Positions 1-9,607 of a stretch of DNA of 64,000 nucleotides are shown here, piece after piece (the stretch's first letter is position 1; every line of letters begins with the position of its first letter). The stretch lies in NCBI GenBank assembly GCA_029706075.1, contig JAINUG010000548.1, positions 1 to 64,000 of the forward strand. The letters run 5' to 3'. The notes under the pieces were generated by a model, which was not told where the DNA came from, searched no databases, and saw only the letters and a program-made list of their open reading frames with translations. Both the position numbers and the translations under genes were made by a program. The DNA comes from Aldrovandia affinis. Taxonomy: Eukaryota; Chordata; Actinopteri; Notacanthiformes; Halosauridae.

Positions 1-84
1 AGGTGGAGGTTAATGTTGTTTCATACAGAATTTCTCTTCTGTCTGTATATTGATCCCCTGTAATGTGTTTGTAAGATTTATTAC

Positions 85-197
85 GCTTTATCTTTCTGCA
101 GAGGGGTTCCATCCACCCAGAGCCAGGTCCCCTCTGTTTCTGAGTCACTCAGTCCAATCCAGTAATAACCTCCTCTTGTGTGTTTGGAGATGAAGTC
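85..197 (-). CDS. Lectin copy 1, lectin-domain exon 2
   Basis: 113 nt encoding DFISKHTRGG-YYWIGLSD and TEGTWLWVDGTPLQ, the WIGL core of a C-type lectin fold. The acceptor is the CAG just above 197; the donor GT is at 83-84. It is 3 nt shorter than the copy 2 exon (an in-frame indel beside the WIGL motif). The weaker donor may reduce splicing efficiency. Confidence 0.85.
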
Positions 198-3100
198 CTG
201 AACAAAGAAACAGAATGATTCACCACTCACTCTGCTGACAGAGACACTGAGAAAACAACATCAAACACACATCAGATTTTAAGAGCTGGCAAGTTATCGG
301 AAACATAATTAGCTTACAAAGCCTACTTATCAATCTATATTTTTAATTTTCTATCCACCACTGATTCATTTTCTCATCCATTCATTCACAGTGTCTTACC
401 TGTTCCCCTTCACTCTCTATAATCACCAGGTCAGCTCCCTGTTTAAGGCACTCACTGCGACTGTCCTGCCAGCTCTTCTCCTCAGTAGAGAAGTAGTAAC
501 ACGTGGAGTTTCTCTGCTCCCAGCCCTCTGGACAGGGTCTACACACTCTCTCTGTACAGAAACAACAGGCAACAGTTTTCTATCAATGACTTATAAACAC
601 CAAACAGTATACTTTGAACTAAGAGTTAAGAAAAAACAGTAAAAGTGCTCTTTGACAGACAGAGTAGCACCACTCACTCTGTGATCTGAGGGGACAGTAT
701 TGATCCAGAAGGGGGGATTTCGCTACCACTGCATCAACGTCTCTCTGCAGCTGGGTGTTCTGTGTAATCAGGCTGTTGTAGTCTCTCTGTAGTTGGTTCA
801 GGGTGCTGCTATTGGCTCTGGGTTCCTCCACGCATCTCATTGAACAGTTTGGAGATGCTCTCATATCTAATACACAAGGGGAAAAGGCACAATTTAGTTA
901 ATCTATGAAAAAATCTTCTTAAAACTAGAGATGCACCGATTGCGACTTTCTTGGCCGATTCCGATTTCCAATTTTTGATTAGTCTGACTTGCCGATACCG
1001 ATTTTGGCCGATTCCGATTTTTTCCTAAAAACAATAATTGACAACTTACACAAACATTTTTGTAACTTTGCTTTAATAGAAAATTAAGATTGACAATTCT
1101 GAGGTAGGTCAGAAGCATGAGGTAGGTCTCACTAAAACACACTAAAACCTGTTCCAGGTTACTGGACAGAGCTTTTCTTTTTTTGTGCAAATTAAATTCA
1201 ATGATGAATAAAAGAGAATCCAGTGCACAGCTAGCTACTATGCACATTCACTTTTCCAAAAGAAAACAGGTGCAACATCAAAATACAAATTAAAATAAAT
1301 AAAATATAGCCTACATTTTGTTCTTTCCTCCTCCCCATATTTTTTTTCACATTTAAACTTTCTTCTTTCTTTTTATTTTACAAAGCTCCAACTAAAATGA
1401 AGTACAGTATTTATTTGTATTCTGCTAACCTAATTCCAAACATGTGCAAATAGAAATGAATAAGGCAGTTTTAGGTTGTTTGTTAACAGGAATAATAAAT
1501 CCTATTGCCTAAGGCTAAGGCCTCACATTAATTGCATGTTTTTCTTGATGAACAGGAGCATCTCTGCCTTGTTACCAGCTAGACGGTTTCTTCTCTCATC
1601 TATCACATGTCCAGCCAAGCTAAACAATCGCTCACTGTCAACGCTTGTACACGGGGCAGAGAAAAGTTATTGCGACAATGCTAATGGAAAACAGGTTAGT
1701 TCGAACCTATGATGCGCTAGACTAATTTGTTTGCTAGAGGTGGATTAGAGTAGATCCCAATTCTATATAGTGCAATGGAAAACACTTGTAGCGATATAAG
1801 GGCGGATGTTTCAGTTGCGGAGCTTGTCAAAGGCATTGAAACAAGCCGCTCTTCAGCAGAATTTCGTTATTTGCGTGAGTCAGGTAGCCTAACGACTACG
1901 ACTTTAACTAGCTTCAAAGCCTAGATAAAAAGCACAGCTGGTACCTTCATGCACAACACAGTTAATACACCATTTGTGGTTTAGCTAGAAATCGTTAGAT
2001 GAATTTATCATTAGGTCTAATAAGTTAGATTTGTATGAGTGAATAGCACTGTTTCATAACGTCACTCATTAGCGAACATAATGATTTCAGTGCAATTCAG
2101 TGCTTCAGCAGGGCATTATTACATCAAGTTTATGCACTACCACCATGTTCTATTAATGGAAAATGGTTCAGAGGAACCGAACTAGCGCAACGAAGTTAAT
2201 TATTAATTAACCCTGGTACCTACGGTACTGTACTGAGTACCGTCACATTTTCAGAATTTTGGCATCGACTTGGTACTGATTTTTCAAGTGTCTGATTAGG
2301 TTGGTCGTTCCGAACGTTTTCGAGGTTGTTCCTCCGCGGCTTATTTTCGATTGACATGTATGACAAACTGCAAGCTTTAAGTCGTCTTCACTGACTGTGA
2401 AAAACGCCCATACTGAGGACATGTTGAGGCGTTTTCAGCGCTGCGCTCATCTGATCTGTCTGCATTGGCTCACGGGTGCACGCACGTCACGCGTGAAAAA
2501 GAGGGGGGCGAGGAGCCAACCAGCGCACCGAATCGGCTATGTGGAGTGATCGGGATCAAGTCACCGATTGAGGCCGATCAGCTGAAAACTTAAAACCATA
2601 TTATGTTAACTACAAACATCATTTGTTAAAAGTTTGTTTTTTCCTAAGGCATAGAATTTTGTTTTAGAGGACCATGAATTGTTAGATAACACCCAGTTCC
2701 AATCAGAGTTCCAATGCCAATCTCCGATTAGAACCGGGTGTTGTGGTCAGATGAGACCAAAAGTTTGCTCTTTGGCCATGCACACCAGCAGTGGGTTTTT
2801 GTGTCAGAAGAAGGACGCGTATGTTGAAAAGCTCTGTACCTATGGTGAAATATGGTGGTGGATTTTTGATGTTATGGGTTTTTTGCATCTTGGCTCTTTT
2901 TAAGGTCAATAGAATCATGAAATCCAGTAAGTACAAAGACATTTTGGGTAAAAACCTAGTTCCCCCTTGCCAGGAAGGTGAAACTGCCACAAATTGTTAA
3001 ATGACCACAAAATGACTGTTTTGCAACGGCCATCTCAGTCTCCAGACCTGAACACAATTGAAAACGTGAGGTTTGAACTGAAAAGGGCAGTACACAAACA

Positions 3101-4431
3101 CAGACCGAAGGATCTAAAAACTAATTCCATCGAGGGCCGAGGGTGTCAAACTCATTTTCAATTATTCCCTCCTTAGGAAGAAGTGAGTGTGTGAAATCAG
3201 GTTTTTGTTGCAACCAATGCATTACACCAGGTGATTTCAATTAGGTTCCCTCCTTAGTTGAAGAAGTGAGCTAATTAATGAAATCACCTGGTGTTATTTT
3301 GACATTGGTTGCAACAAAAACCTGCACACACTTGAAATCCGTGTCAGAACTGAGTTAGGTCGATGGAATGAGTTTGACACCCTCTGATCTAAAGGATCCT
3401 TGGAAAGGGGAGGGACTACCTGCCGGTACCAGCCATTCTTACCCCCGATGGACACTCTCATTACTGCACCCATTTAAAATTACTCCCTCATTAATCAAGT
3501 CTTTCTATTATTTTGACAGTTACCTGTATATACATACATACAAAAACAAAATACATACAGTATATATAATTAAAGAAAACAATTAAAGAAAATATCTCAT
3601 GTTGCCAATGACACTGTCTTGAATTGTCAAAAACAAAGAGCTTTATACTCATTCATTTAACTCTTAATTAAGCTTTTACATTTGTTTTCTTCCACAAATC
3701 ATTTTTGTTCATCTTGTTAGTGCAGGCCATCTTTACTTTCTAAGGTTGTATTCTTTCTTCAGCTTCCTTTTACAGCTTCCTTTTTTCCTTTTCCTGATTT
3801 ACAAATCATACATCTCATTCAGTTACACACACAAAAAGGCTTCTAACATCTAACTTTGTTTTAAAAACTCTAATGAAAATATACACACACAATATTAACA
3901 CACACACACACTGACAGTGTATCACACTTACAGTTAACACACACACACACACACACTGAACCATACTCACAGAGGACACCTAGGACTATGGCGGCAGTCA
4001 ATAAGAGAGCACACAGGAGCCATGGACACACTGCAGCCAGTCTTTTGAGAAATGAGCTTTGTCCACTTGTCTCTGTGGTCACAAACATTAGCAGGGATAA
4101 AACAGTTAGACTCTGTCATTATTACAGCCTGAACATACATGAGTGACACCCCTGTCAACATTACACTGTTTATATACACTGCAGAGAGGGTTTCCATCTG
4201 GCTTTCAGATATCAGACCCCAGAAAATCCACTTTAACACCCAAACTCTGTCTCACTCTTAAACAACAGTAACAGGAGCTCTATAATACACTGTACAGGTG
4301 TCCTTACCTGTGTTCTGAGCTCCTGGGCTGTGGTGTGAGGTCTGGCCCACTGTGCTGTACACATCCTGGTCTGGAGAAACAAGCCCAATGTATATACCCT
4401 CTGATGTGTTTGAGACTGTAGGTGTATCCAT
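85..4431 (-). CDS. C-type lectin receptor, copy 1 (type II membrane protein; last exon lies beyond the left edge)
   Basis: Five coding exons, in transcript order: 4308-4431 (cytoplasmic tail, ATG at 4429-4431), 3971-4072 (transmembrane), 678-866 (neck), 400-551 and 85-197 (first two lectin-domain exons). Exon lengths and phases chain without a stop: 124, 102, 189, 152 and 113 nt, with 1-nt overhangs at the first three junctions. The tail carries YIGL and YSTV tyrosine motifs, followed by a hydrophobic segment (WLLCALLLTAAIVLGVL). The neck has heptad-like LNQLQRDYNSL. The lectin domain shows PCPEGW, an N-glycosylation sequon (NST), and YWIGLSD with WLWVDG. This is the CD209/CLEC4-like architecture of fish, expected at the plasma membrane of leukocytes (family knowledge). 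Ligand is unknown because the sugar-binding final exon is not visible. The donor after 85-197 reads GTAATA instead of the GTAAGA of the other copies. An assignment to a named orthologue would be a guess. Confidence 0.85.
400..551 (-). CDS. Lectin copy 1, lectin-domain exon 1
   Basis: 152 nt, flanked by acceptor ...TGTACAG and donor GTAAG. It encodes RVCRPCPEGWEQRNSTCYYF, then KSWQDSRSECLKQGADLVII: the first two cysteine pairs of a long-form C-type lectin domain and an NST sequon. The exon ends on a codon boundary. Confidence 0.87.
678..866 (-). CDS. Lectin copy 1, neck (stalk) exon
   Basis: 189 nt, phase 1 at both ends, so it can be included or skipped without changing frame. Its frame, fixed by the neighbouring exons, contains NQLQRDYNSL and TQLQRDVDAV, hydrophobic/polar spacing suggestive of a short coiled coil, plus an NCS sequon near the membrane side. 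Donor GTGAGT is at 672-677; the acceptor is TTAG. Confidence 0.78.
926..2588. mobile_element. hAT-family DNA transposon inserted in lectin copy 1 intron
   Basis: Flanked by a perfect 8-bp target duplication CTTAAAAC at 918-925 and 2589-2596. Units 2 and 3 have the uninterrupted site (near 32,581 and 44,690), which fixes the ends exactly. The 1,663-bp element begins TAGAGATGCACCGATTG, a start shared with the fragment at 60,067, and ends ...GGCCGATCAGCTGAAAA. It is too short for a complete transposase gene; only the C-terminal coding end is recognisable. Confidence 0.88.
1523..1650 (-). pseudogene. hAT transposase C-terminal (dimerisation) fragment
   Basis: The minus strand reads TSVDSERLFSLAGHVIDERR then NRLAGNKAEMLLFIKKN and a TGA stop. 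The SERLFS...R-x-R/N-x-L block is the hATC dimerisation end of hAT transposases. The N-terminal and catalytic parts are missing, so this is an internally deleted element. Confidence 0.85.
2679..3420 (+). pseudogene. Tc1/mariner transposase remnant, unit 1
   Basis: Translation gives WSDETK near the start, then VKYGGGFLMLW, then [20 protein letters not shown], which are Tc1 DDE-domain landmarks. The middle block with the second catalytic Asp (normally QxDNDPKH) is deleted, and frames change between blocks. It is present in all three units, so it predates the duplication. A MITE at 3119-3385 splits this copy. Confidence 0.85.
3119..3385. mobile_element. Palindromic hAT-type MITE
   Basis: Bounded by an 8-bp duplication GATCTAAA (3111-3118, 3386-3393); units 2 and 3 carry one GATCTAAA at the empty site. 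The 267-bp insert is nearly self-complementary: GAGGGTGTCAAACTCATT on the left pairs with AATGAGTTTGACACCCTC on the right, and an inner GTTGCAACCAATG pairs with CATTGGTTGCAAC. It has no coding capacity. Confidence 0.85.
3890..3960. repeat. CA microsatellite with one decoy splice-donor unit, copy 1
   Basis: Two (CA)n tracts surround one unit that on the minus strand reads AACTGTAAGTGTGATACACT. The unit resembles the sequence across the real donor of the TM exon (CTCT then GTGAGTATG) about 40 nt away. Confidence 0.7.
3971..4072 (-). CDS. Lectin copy 1, transmembrane exon
   Basis: 102 nt encoding SSFLKRLAAVCPWLLCALLL and on to VLGVL: basic residues then about 20 hydrophobic residues, a signal-anchor with the N-terminus in the cytosol. 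The donor GTGAGT lies directly next to a CA-rich repeat. Confidence 0.85.
4308..4431 (-). CDS. Lectin copy 1, first exon with ITAM-like cytoplasmic tail
   Basis: Starts at ATG 4431 (reading MDTPTVSNTSEG), chosen because it is the only in-frame ATG before the conserved motif and is kept in all copies. The tail contains E-x-x-YIGL, seven residues, then YSTV, near the D/E-x-x-Y-x-x-L/I-(6-8)-Y-x-x-L/I pattern of ITAMs, with valine at the last position. The donor GTAAG is at 4303-4307. Confidence 0.83.
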
Positions 4432-4567
4432 GGTTTGGACTGTCAATGAAGGGTCTCACTGTTGAGCGTTTGTCACTGCTGTGTGCCTGTTCTGTGGGTG
4501 TTACTGCAGTCTAGTTTAACTCAAGCAGGGTGCGGTCTTGAGGAAAGAGGAAGTTTGTCAGGCCATA

Positions 4568-4932
4568 CAGTGGGGTGGAGTCCACTGCCAAGATCTGAAA
4601 AATGTTGTGACACCTTATTTTTTTAATTTAAGTTCTAATACATGGACACTGCTAATACACAGTATGAGTTGTTTTGGTCTTGTAACAATTAATACCAGAA
4701 ATTGACATAATTAATATAGTCCACTATGTGTTCTCTACTGAAGGTGCTTTAATCTTGAAAAAGGACATTTCCTTTGCAAAAGTTTTTGCAGCTGTTTGTA
4801 ATTATGTCAGCAGAGCTTAGTGAAGTAGTTAGAGGTCAAATTGTTCTCCTGAGTAAAAATTTTGTGTGAGCTTTCAATGAACGATGAAAACAAACAGATC
4901 TTGGTAGCGGACTCAGACTTTTGACCCCACTG
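4568..4932. mobile_element. TA-flanked MITE (Tc1/mariner type), unit 1
   Basis: Inverted ends CAGTGGGGTGGAGTCC...CCAAGATCTG and the complement of CAGATCTTGGTAGCGGACTC...CCCCACTG, both flanked by TA (4566-4567, 4933-4934). It sits just upstream of the lectin start exon, so it may lie in the promoter region (inference). Only the unit 1 copy keeps both ends. Confidence 0.78.
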
Positions 4933-4934
4933 TA

Positions 4935-5507
4935 CGTTGTTGTGAGTGCTGTTTATCAGTGTGACTGCGCTGATATTGTGCCTTTATACCTGTGAACTGT
5001 GACAACTGTAAAAGAGTGATGAGGAAGGTGAAGATTGTGATCAGGGTCAGGGTACTGAGGTGCAGGAGGGAAGCTGGGGATCAGAGGAGAGAGGTGAGGG
5101 GTGAAAATAAGCAGGACTCGACTGGAGAAGAAGGGGATTCACTCATACCAAAACAAAACTATTAGTAGATTCATCACATTACATTTTGAATATATTTAAG
5201 ATGAAGGCTTTAGTAATCCATAAAATTGAAAGATTGTTCTCAGTTTTATTTTGTTCATCCATGACGCTTGGTGTTAATCCAGTCATTTCCCCAGTTTAAT
5301 GCCCTCACATGCCTACTCTCTCTATAGAACACTCATATACTTGTATCATACATCTCTCATGCCCCTTCCACTCTGAACACACCTCTGTGTCTTTTAATGG
5401 CACAGGAAATAATCTCACACATATTCTTATGAACCAAAAGGAATAAGAACTATTTTTGCTTTCTAGTTTAGGAATGTGTATGATAAATGTGATATCAGGC
5501 AGCACAT

Positions 5508-5538
<31 letters not shown>

Positions 5539-5700
5539 CACACACACGGATGCACACACACGTAAACACCAAACCTGTTAGGAGATCATCTCTAAAACAA
5601 GCACTTGATGCATTTAAAGATTTTTTTTCATAGTTTTTTTGGGGGTGGGGGGGAGTGTGTTCTAAGTGACACTTGGAGGCATTTTATAACATACTGTCTA
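4935..5700. other. Unit-1-only segment; simple repeats only
   Basis: Absent from units 2 and 3, which share one deletion junction here. Contains a (CA)n tract at 5510-5547 and a G-rich run at 5641-5652. No coding frame with family landmarks. Confidence 0.6.
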
Positions 5701-6010
5701 CTTATAATCTTGTTTTGATAAATCTGATCGGTCTACTAAACTCAAAATATTACATCCAAATTCATAGAGCTTCAGATGCAGAGATATCTGTGCATTTTTT
5801 TAACACCAAGACATATATTATTAAAGTGAAATGGACAAATGGTTCATATTTTATTCACCGTTTAAAAATATTCATTTAATTTGATGAAGCATCATATTGC
5901 ACATCATGCAGGCAGATTGACATGTTTTCCTAATCATTCTGTAGTGTTCATCCATGTGACTTTTCAAACACACCCACCACATTGGCATCCTAACGTCTAG
6001 CAGCTGTAAA

Positions 6011-6105
6011 CCTGGGTCACAAACAAGTGCAACTCTGGCCCACTGTGCTGCACACATCATGGACAGTGTATATATCTCCTTTGGGTCTGTCAAGGCTGTC
6101 AATGC
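6011..6105 (-). pseudogene. Relic of a lectin cytoplasmic exon, unit 1
   Basis: The minus strand contains GAGATATATACACTGTCC... then GATGTGTGCAGCACAGTGGG CCAGAG, closely resembling the live tail exon around its two tyrosine motifs. The first motif reads YTLS; the second tyrosine codon is TGC (Cys). No intact ATG frame. Probably a leftover of an older duplicate of the lectin gene. Confidence 0.5.
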
Positions 6106-6159
6106 ATCCCTCTGTGGAGTTTATAGAAAGAGTGCTGCTGCTGAAGGTCTGTGTGTTCT

Positions 6160-6410
6160 GTATGAACAGGAAGCTGAAACAGGAACTTGTTTTTTAGAAA
6201 AGAATGACTCAACATTTTCAGGGGGGCTGAGATGAAAGGCAGGCGGGCTAAAGCCCCCCTAAATGGGGTCTAAAATCGACACTGATGATTCGCGACAGGA
6301 TTCTATTGTGATGTCTGACCGGTATTTTATTATACGGGACGAGCCAAATTTGGCTCAAAAACGGGACGTCCCGGCTAATACGGGGACAGTTGGCACCCCT
6401 AGTGGGGATC
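6160..6410. repeat. MITE-like repeat block with short palindromes, unit 1
   Basis: Contains TTTTCAGGGGGGCTGAGATG...GGCTAAAGCCCCCC and then palindromes GAGCCAAATTTGGCTC and GGGACGTCCC. The first part recurs at 22,830-22,900, so it is interspersed. The same block lies at 36,030-36,280 and 47,830-48,045. Confidence 0.55.
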
Positions 6411-7288
6411 TTCCACGGAGAGTAATCCTCGTGCGCATCTCGGGGTCACGAGTCACCGCCGTACAATTGCTTACGTCATTTAAAAATATATATATAAAAA
6501 AAAATGTTTTAAAGGCTGAATAAAATTAAATTCGGAGTGGAAGGTTTGACGTGCACACCATTTAATAAGAGATTGTAGAAGGTTATTAGCATTTCAAAGC
6601 TTCTAAGGAAAAAAATAAAAATAATAAAAATCAATCTTTCAATAAAAGCCGGGAGCCTCTACGCCGAGAGGCCTTAGCGACGGACGCGCGAGGCTGCGGA
6701 AACGAACAAACAAAAGCAAACCGCCTCTTTCTGCGCACAGGCAGTGCGTGTCGTGTGCCATTAAAACACCGCTTCCATTTCCCAAAAGCCTGGCTTTCTA
6801 CAAGGCGCACTTAATTTCCTGAACGTATATATTCAAAATGGACAGCGTGAGATACTTGTGCCCTTTATTTACTATATTTTTTTAAGAGAAACATAAAACC
6901 GTGAACAACCAGTGATTTTTCCACAGGTGCTGGCGACGTCCTGTCCAGCACTGCCCCCCTGTGGCGATAGTGTGTAACTGCACGGTAACTCCTAAATTCT
7001 ACATACGGTTGCTCTCGTGGGGATTAGACGACCGGGGCTTGTCTCACGAAGCAGGATTGGGGGGTTAGGGAGCTAACTTTGGGCTTAACCCTGGGTTTTC
7101 GGTCTCACGACTGTGGCTCGCTTTTAACCGGGTTGTTTCGCCATAGTAATTTATGCTGCAAACCTAACCTGCTCCAGAGTAGGCTAACGGATCCAATCCT
7201 ATAATAATCCCGCCCCCTCACCAATCAGCTCTCTGGAAAATGGCCTCACCAATCCTAGAGAATTGCGTCATCATTTTTAAAAATATAT
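6411..7288. other. Non-coding, unit-conserved; no gene seen
   Basis: Conserved in units 2 and 3 (36,281-37,164; 48,046-48,942). AT-rich with a short GC-rich stretch near 6,650-6,730. The part at 7,030-7,190 (GGTTTTCGGTCTCACGACTG and neighbours) looks like an interspersed repeat, but I cannot classify it. No convincing coding frame. Confidence 0.45.
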
Positions 7289-8668
7289 CTGAGATACAGA
7301 TTCTCCGCAGAGGAAATATTGAATCTTTGCAAGCTTCTTGTCACATCAAAAACATTTCCAGAGTAGCCTTTTTTCACTTGAGGAATATTGCCAAAATTAG
7401 TGGCTTCCTGTCTTTAATAGATGAAGAAAAATTGGTACATGCCTTTGTTACATCTAGATTAGATTATTGCAATGCATTACTGTCTGGCTGTTCCAATACC
7501 TCACTCAGGAGTCTACAACTCGTACAGAATGCTGCTGCAAGGATCCTGACTAGAACAAAGAAGTATGAGCACATTAGTCCTGTGTTAGCGTCACTTCACT
7601 GGCTTCCTATAAACTATCGTGTAGACTATAAGGTACTCCTCTAAATTTATAAGGTTTAGCATGGACTTGCACCTTCTTACTTGACTGATTTACTTCATCC
7701 CTACAATCCCCACGTTCGCTCGTTCACAAGATGAGAGACAGGCAATTTGGTAGTCCCTAGAATATCAAAAATACAGCAGGTGGCAGAGCTTTCTCCTATA
7801 GAGTTCCTTTACTGTGGAACGGTCTACCCATCTCTGTGAAGGAGTCAGACACAGTCTAAATTTTCAAGTCTAGGTTAAAAACAAATCTCTTTAGTCTCTC
7901 TTATAGTCATTAGGTGCAGATGTGGAGGGGGCGTAGCAATAGAGCCTTCTGGTGCAATGAGCTAGCCTTACTGTCACCAATCATAAGTGATGATCCGCCC
8001 CTTATCAGGACTGCTGATGATGTGGTGGGATGGTCTCTGAGTGCCCTCATGACTGCGTGCTCCCTGTGCCACTCACCTAATTAGTTATGCTGCCCTAGAT
8101 TACTTCTGCTGGTGCAAAAGTGTTGTTATCACTCTACTCTCCCCTGATCCGGTGTGATATTTATCATAGTCGTAATTGCACCTTTCCTCTTTTCTCCCCA
8201 GCTTCGTGGCACCCGCCCGGAGCTCACTTGCCAAGCCTAGTCCCAGGGGATTTCCATCGGCCCAGTACCCAGCTGCCCAGAGTCAACCCCCCACCCCTGC
8301 CATGTGTTAGCCGGATGCCGCTGGCCCGGACCCTAGCTGCTGGTTCCATCCCCCGCCCTGCCCTGGTATCTGGAGGGATGAGGTCCACCCCCACCCCTAC
8401 ACTTTGGATGCCGAAGAATGCCCTTCCGGTGGTCTCTTAAGCCTCAAGAGCCTCAAGGACTATTTTTTTTCCTCTGTATCCCACCATTTTCCAGGAGTTC
8501 ATCTTGATCGCCTTTTTTAGGGGTCAGGGAATAATCCTCCAGTTTCCCACATTGGCTCTAATGGTTTTCTGTTTTTTTTTTCCCTCTGGAAAATGTCAAT
8601 TGTGAAGCGTTGTGTGACAACCTGTTTGTAAATGGCGCTATACAAAAATAAAGATTGATTGATTGATT
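7289..8668 (+). mobile_element. L2-clade LINE, 3' end, unit 1
   Basis: Encodes the C-terminal part of reverse transcriptase: RLDYCNALLSGCSNTSLRSL, QLVQNAAARILTRTKKYEHI, SPVLASLHWLPINYR, then a stop after YKVLL and further degraded frames. It is followed by a non-coding 3' UTR and ends in AATAAAGATTGATTGATTGA, the ATTG-repeat tail typical of fish L2. 5'-truncated on insertion. Shared by all three units. Confidence 0.85.
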
Positions 8669-8924
8669 CTAGAGACGCATGTCACAAATGTCACAAATGC
8701 CATGCGATCACTGTGCAGCGATCACTGTGCCCTACGTTTTCTAGCCACCGGTACATATACATATTCTGTTAGTGATGCGAGAACCTGAGCAAACTTGCAG
8801 TTTATAGTTTTATATAGTATATATAATGTACTATATACAGTAGGGGAGAGCGGGGTATGTTGTCACACTTTTCACTCTGTCTTAACTGTACTGGGCGCAA
8901 TACATCAAAATGGTATAAATCTCA

Positions 8925-9277
8925 TCTCATCTTCAGCCGCTTATTCCTAGTTAGGGTCGCGGGTGGGCTGGAGCCTATCCCAGCATGCATTGGGGCGAGA
9001 GGCAGGAATACACCCTGGACAGGTCGCCAATCCATCGCAGGGCACTACATACACCATTCACTCACACACTCATACCTACGGGCAATTTATACTCTCCAAT
9101 TAGCCTAAAGTGCATGTCTTTGGACTGTGGGAAGAAACCGGAGTACCCGGAGGAAACCCACGCGGACACGGGGAGAACATGCAAACTCCACACAAAAAGG
9201 CCCCCGGCCTGGATTCGAACCCAATACCTTCTTGCTGTGAGGCGACAGTGCTATCCACTGCACCACCGTGCTGCCCA
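8925..9277 (+). repeat. High-copy fish retroelement 3' end (RTE-like) nested in the pogo element
   Basis: Contains GGTCGCGGGTGGGCTGGAGC CTATCCCAGC, CATGTCTTTGGACTGTGGGA and AGGAAACCCACGCGGACACG, phrases I recognise as a very abundant teleost repeat, probably an RTE-type LINE 3' end or a SINE derived from it. Flanked by duplicated target AATGGTATA (left and right). The second pogo copy has the same site uninterrupted. Confidence 0.7.
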
Positions 9278-9607
9278 CAATGGTATAGATGTCATACCAA
9301 ATGAAAGGTGGAAATCTTTGGCACATATTTTGTATTCATTACATATTCATATCTTATTTCAGTATGGAGTTGTAGACAGTTAAATAGAGGGTGTGCACTT
9401 GTGACAACTTACCCCATCAGGGGGTAAGTTGTCACACTATGTCATAGTATGTGGGGTAAGTTGTCACATTGGATTATCAACAAATAAGAACACAACACAA
9501 TAATTGTGAATAAAAAATGTTTTACTTTCAAATTCAAACCAAGTACATTTAATTACAGAACTCATTCATTCAAGAGCAAAATGCACAACGAAACACATCT
9601 AATCAGA

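Noticed and set aside
4258..4446. Longer lectin start from an upstream TTG
   Set aside because: Eukaryotic ATG at 4431 fits; the TTG extension has no ATG and is not conserved.
8120..8440. Proline-rich 106-codon open frame
   Set aside because: Lies wholly in the 3' UTR of the L2 LINE; not preserved in unit 2, where most of it is deleted.
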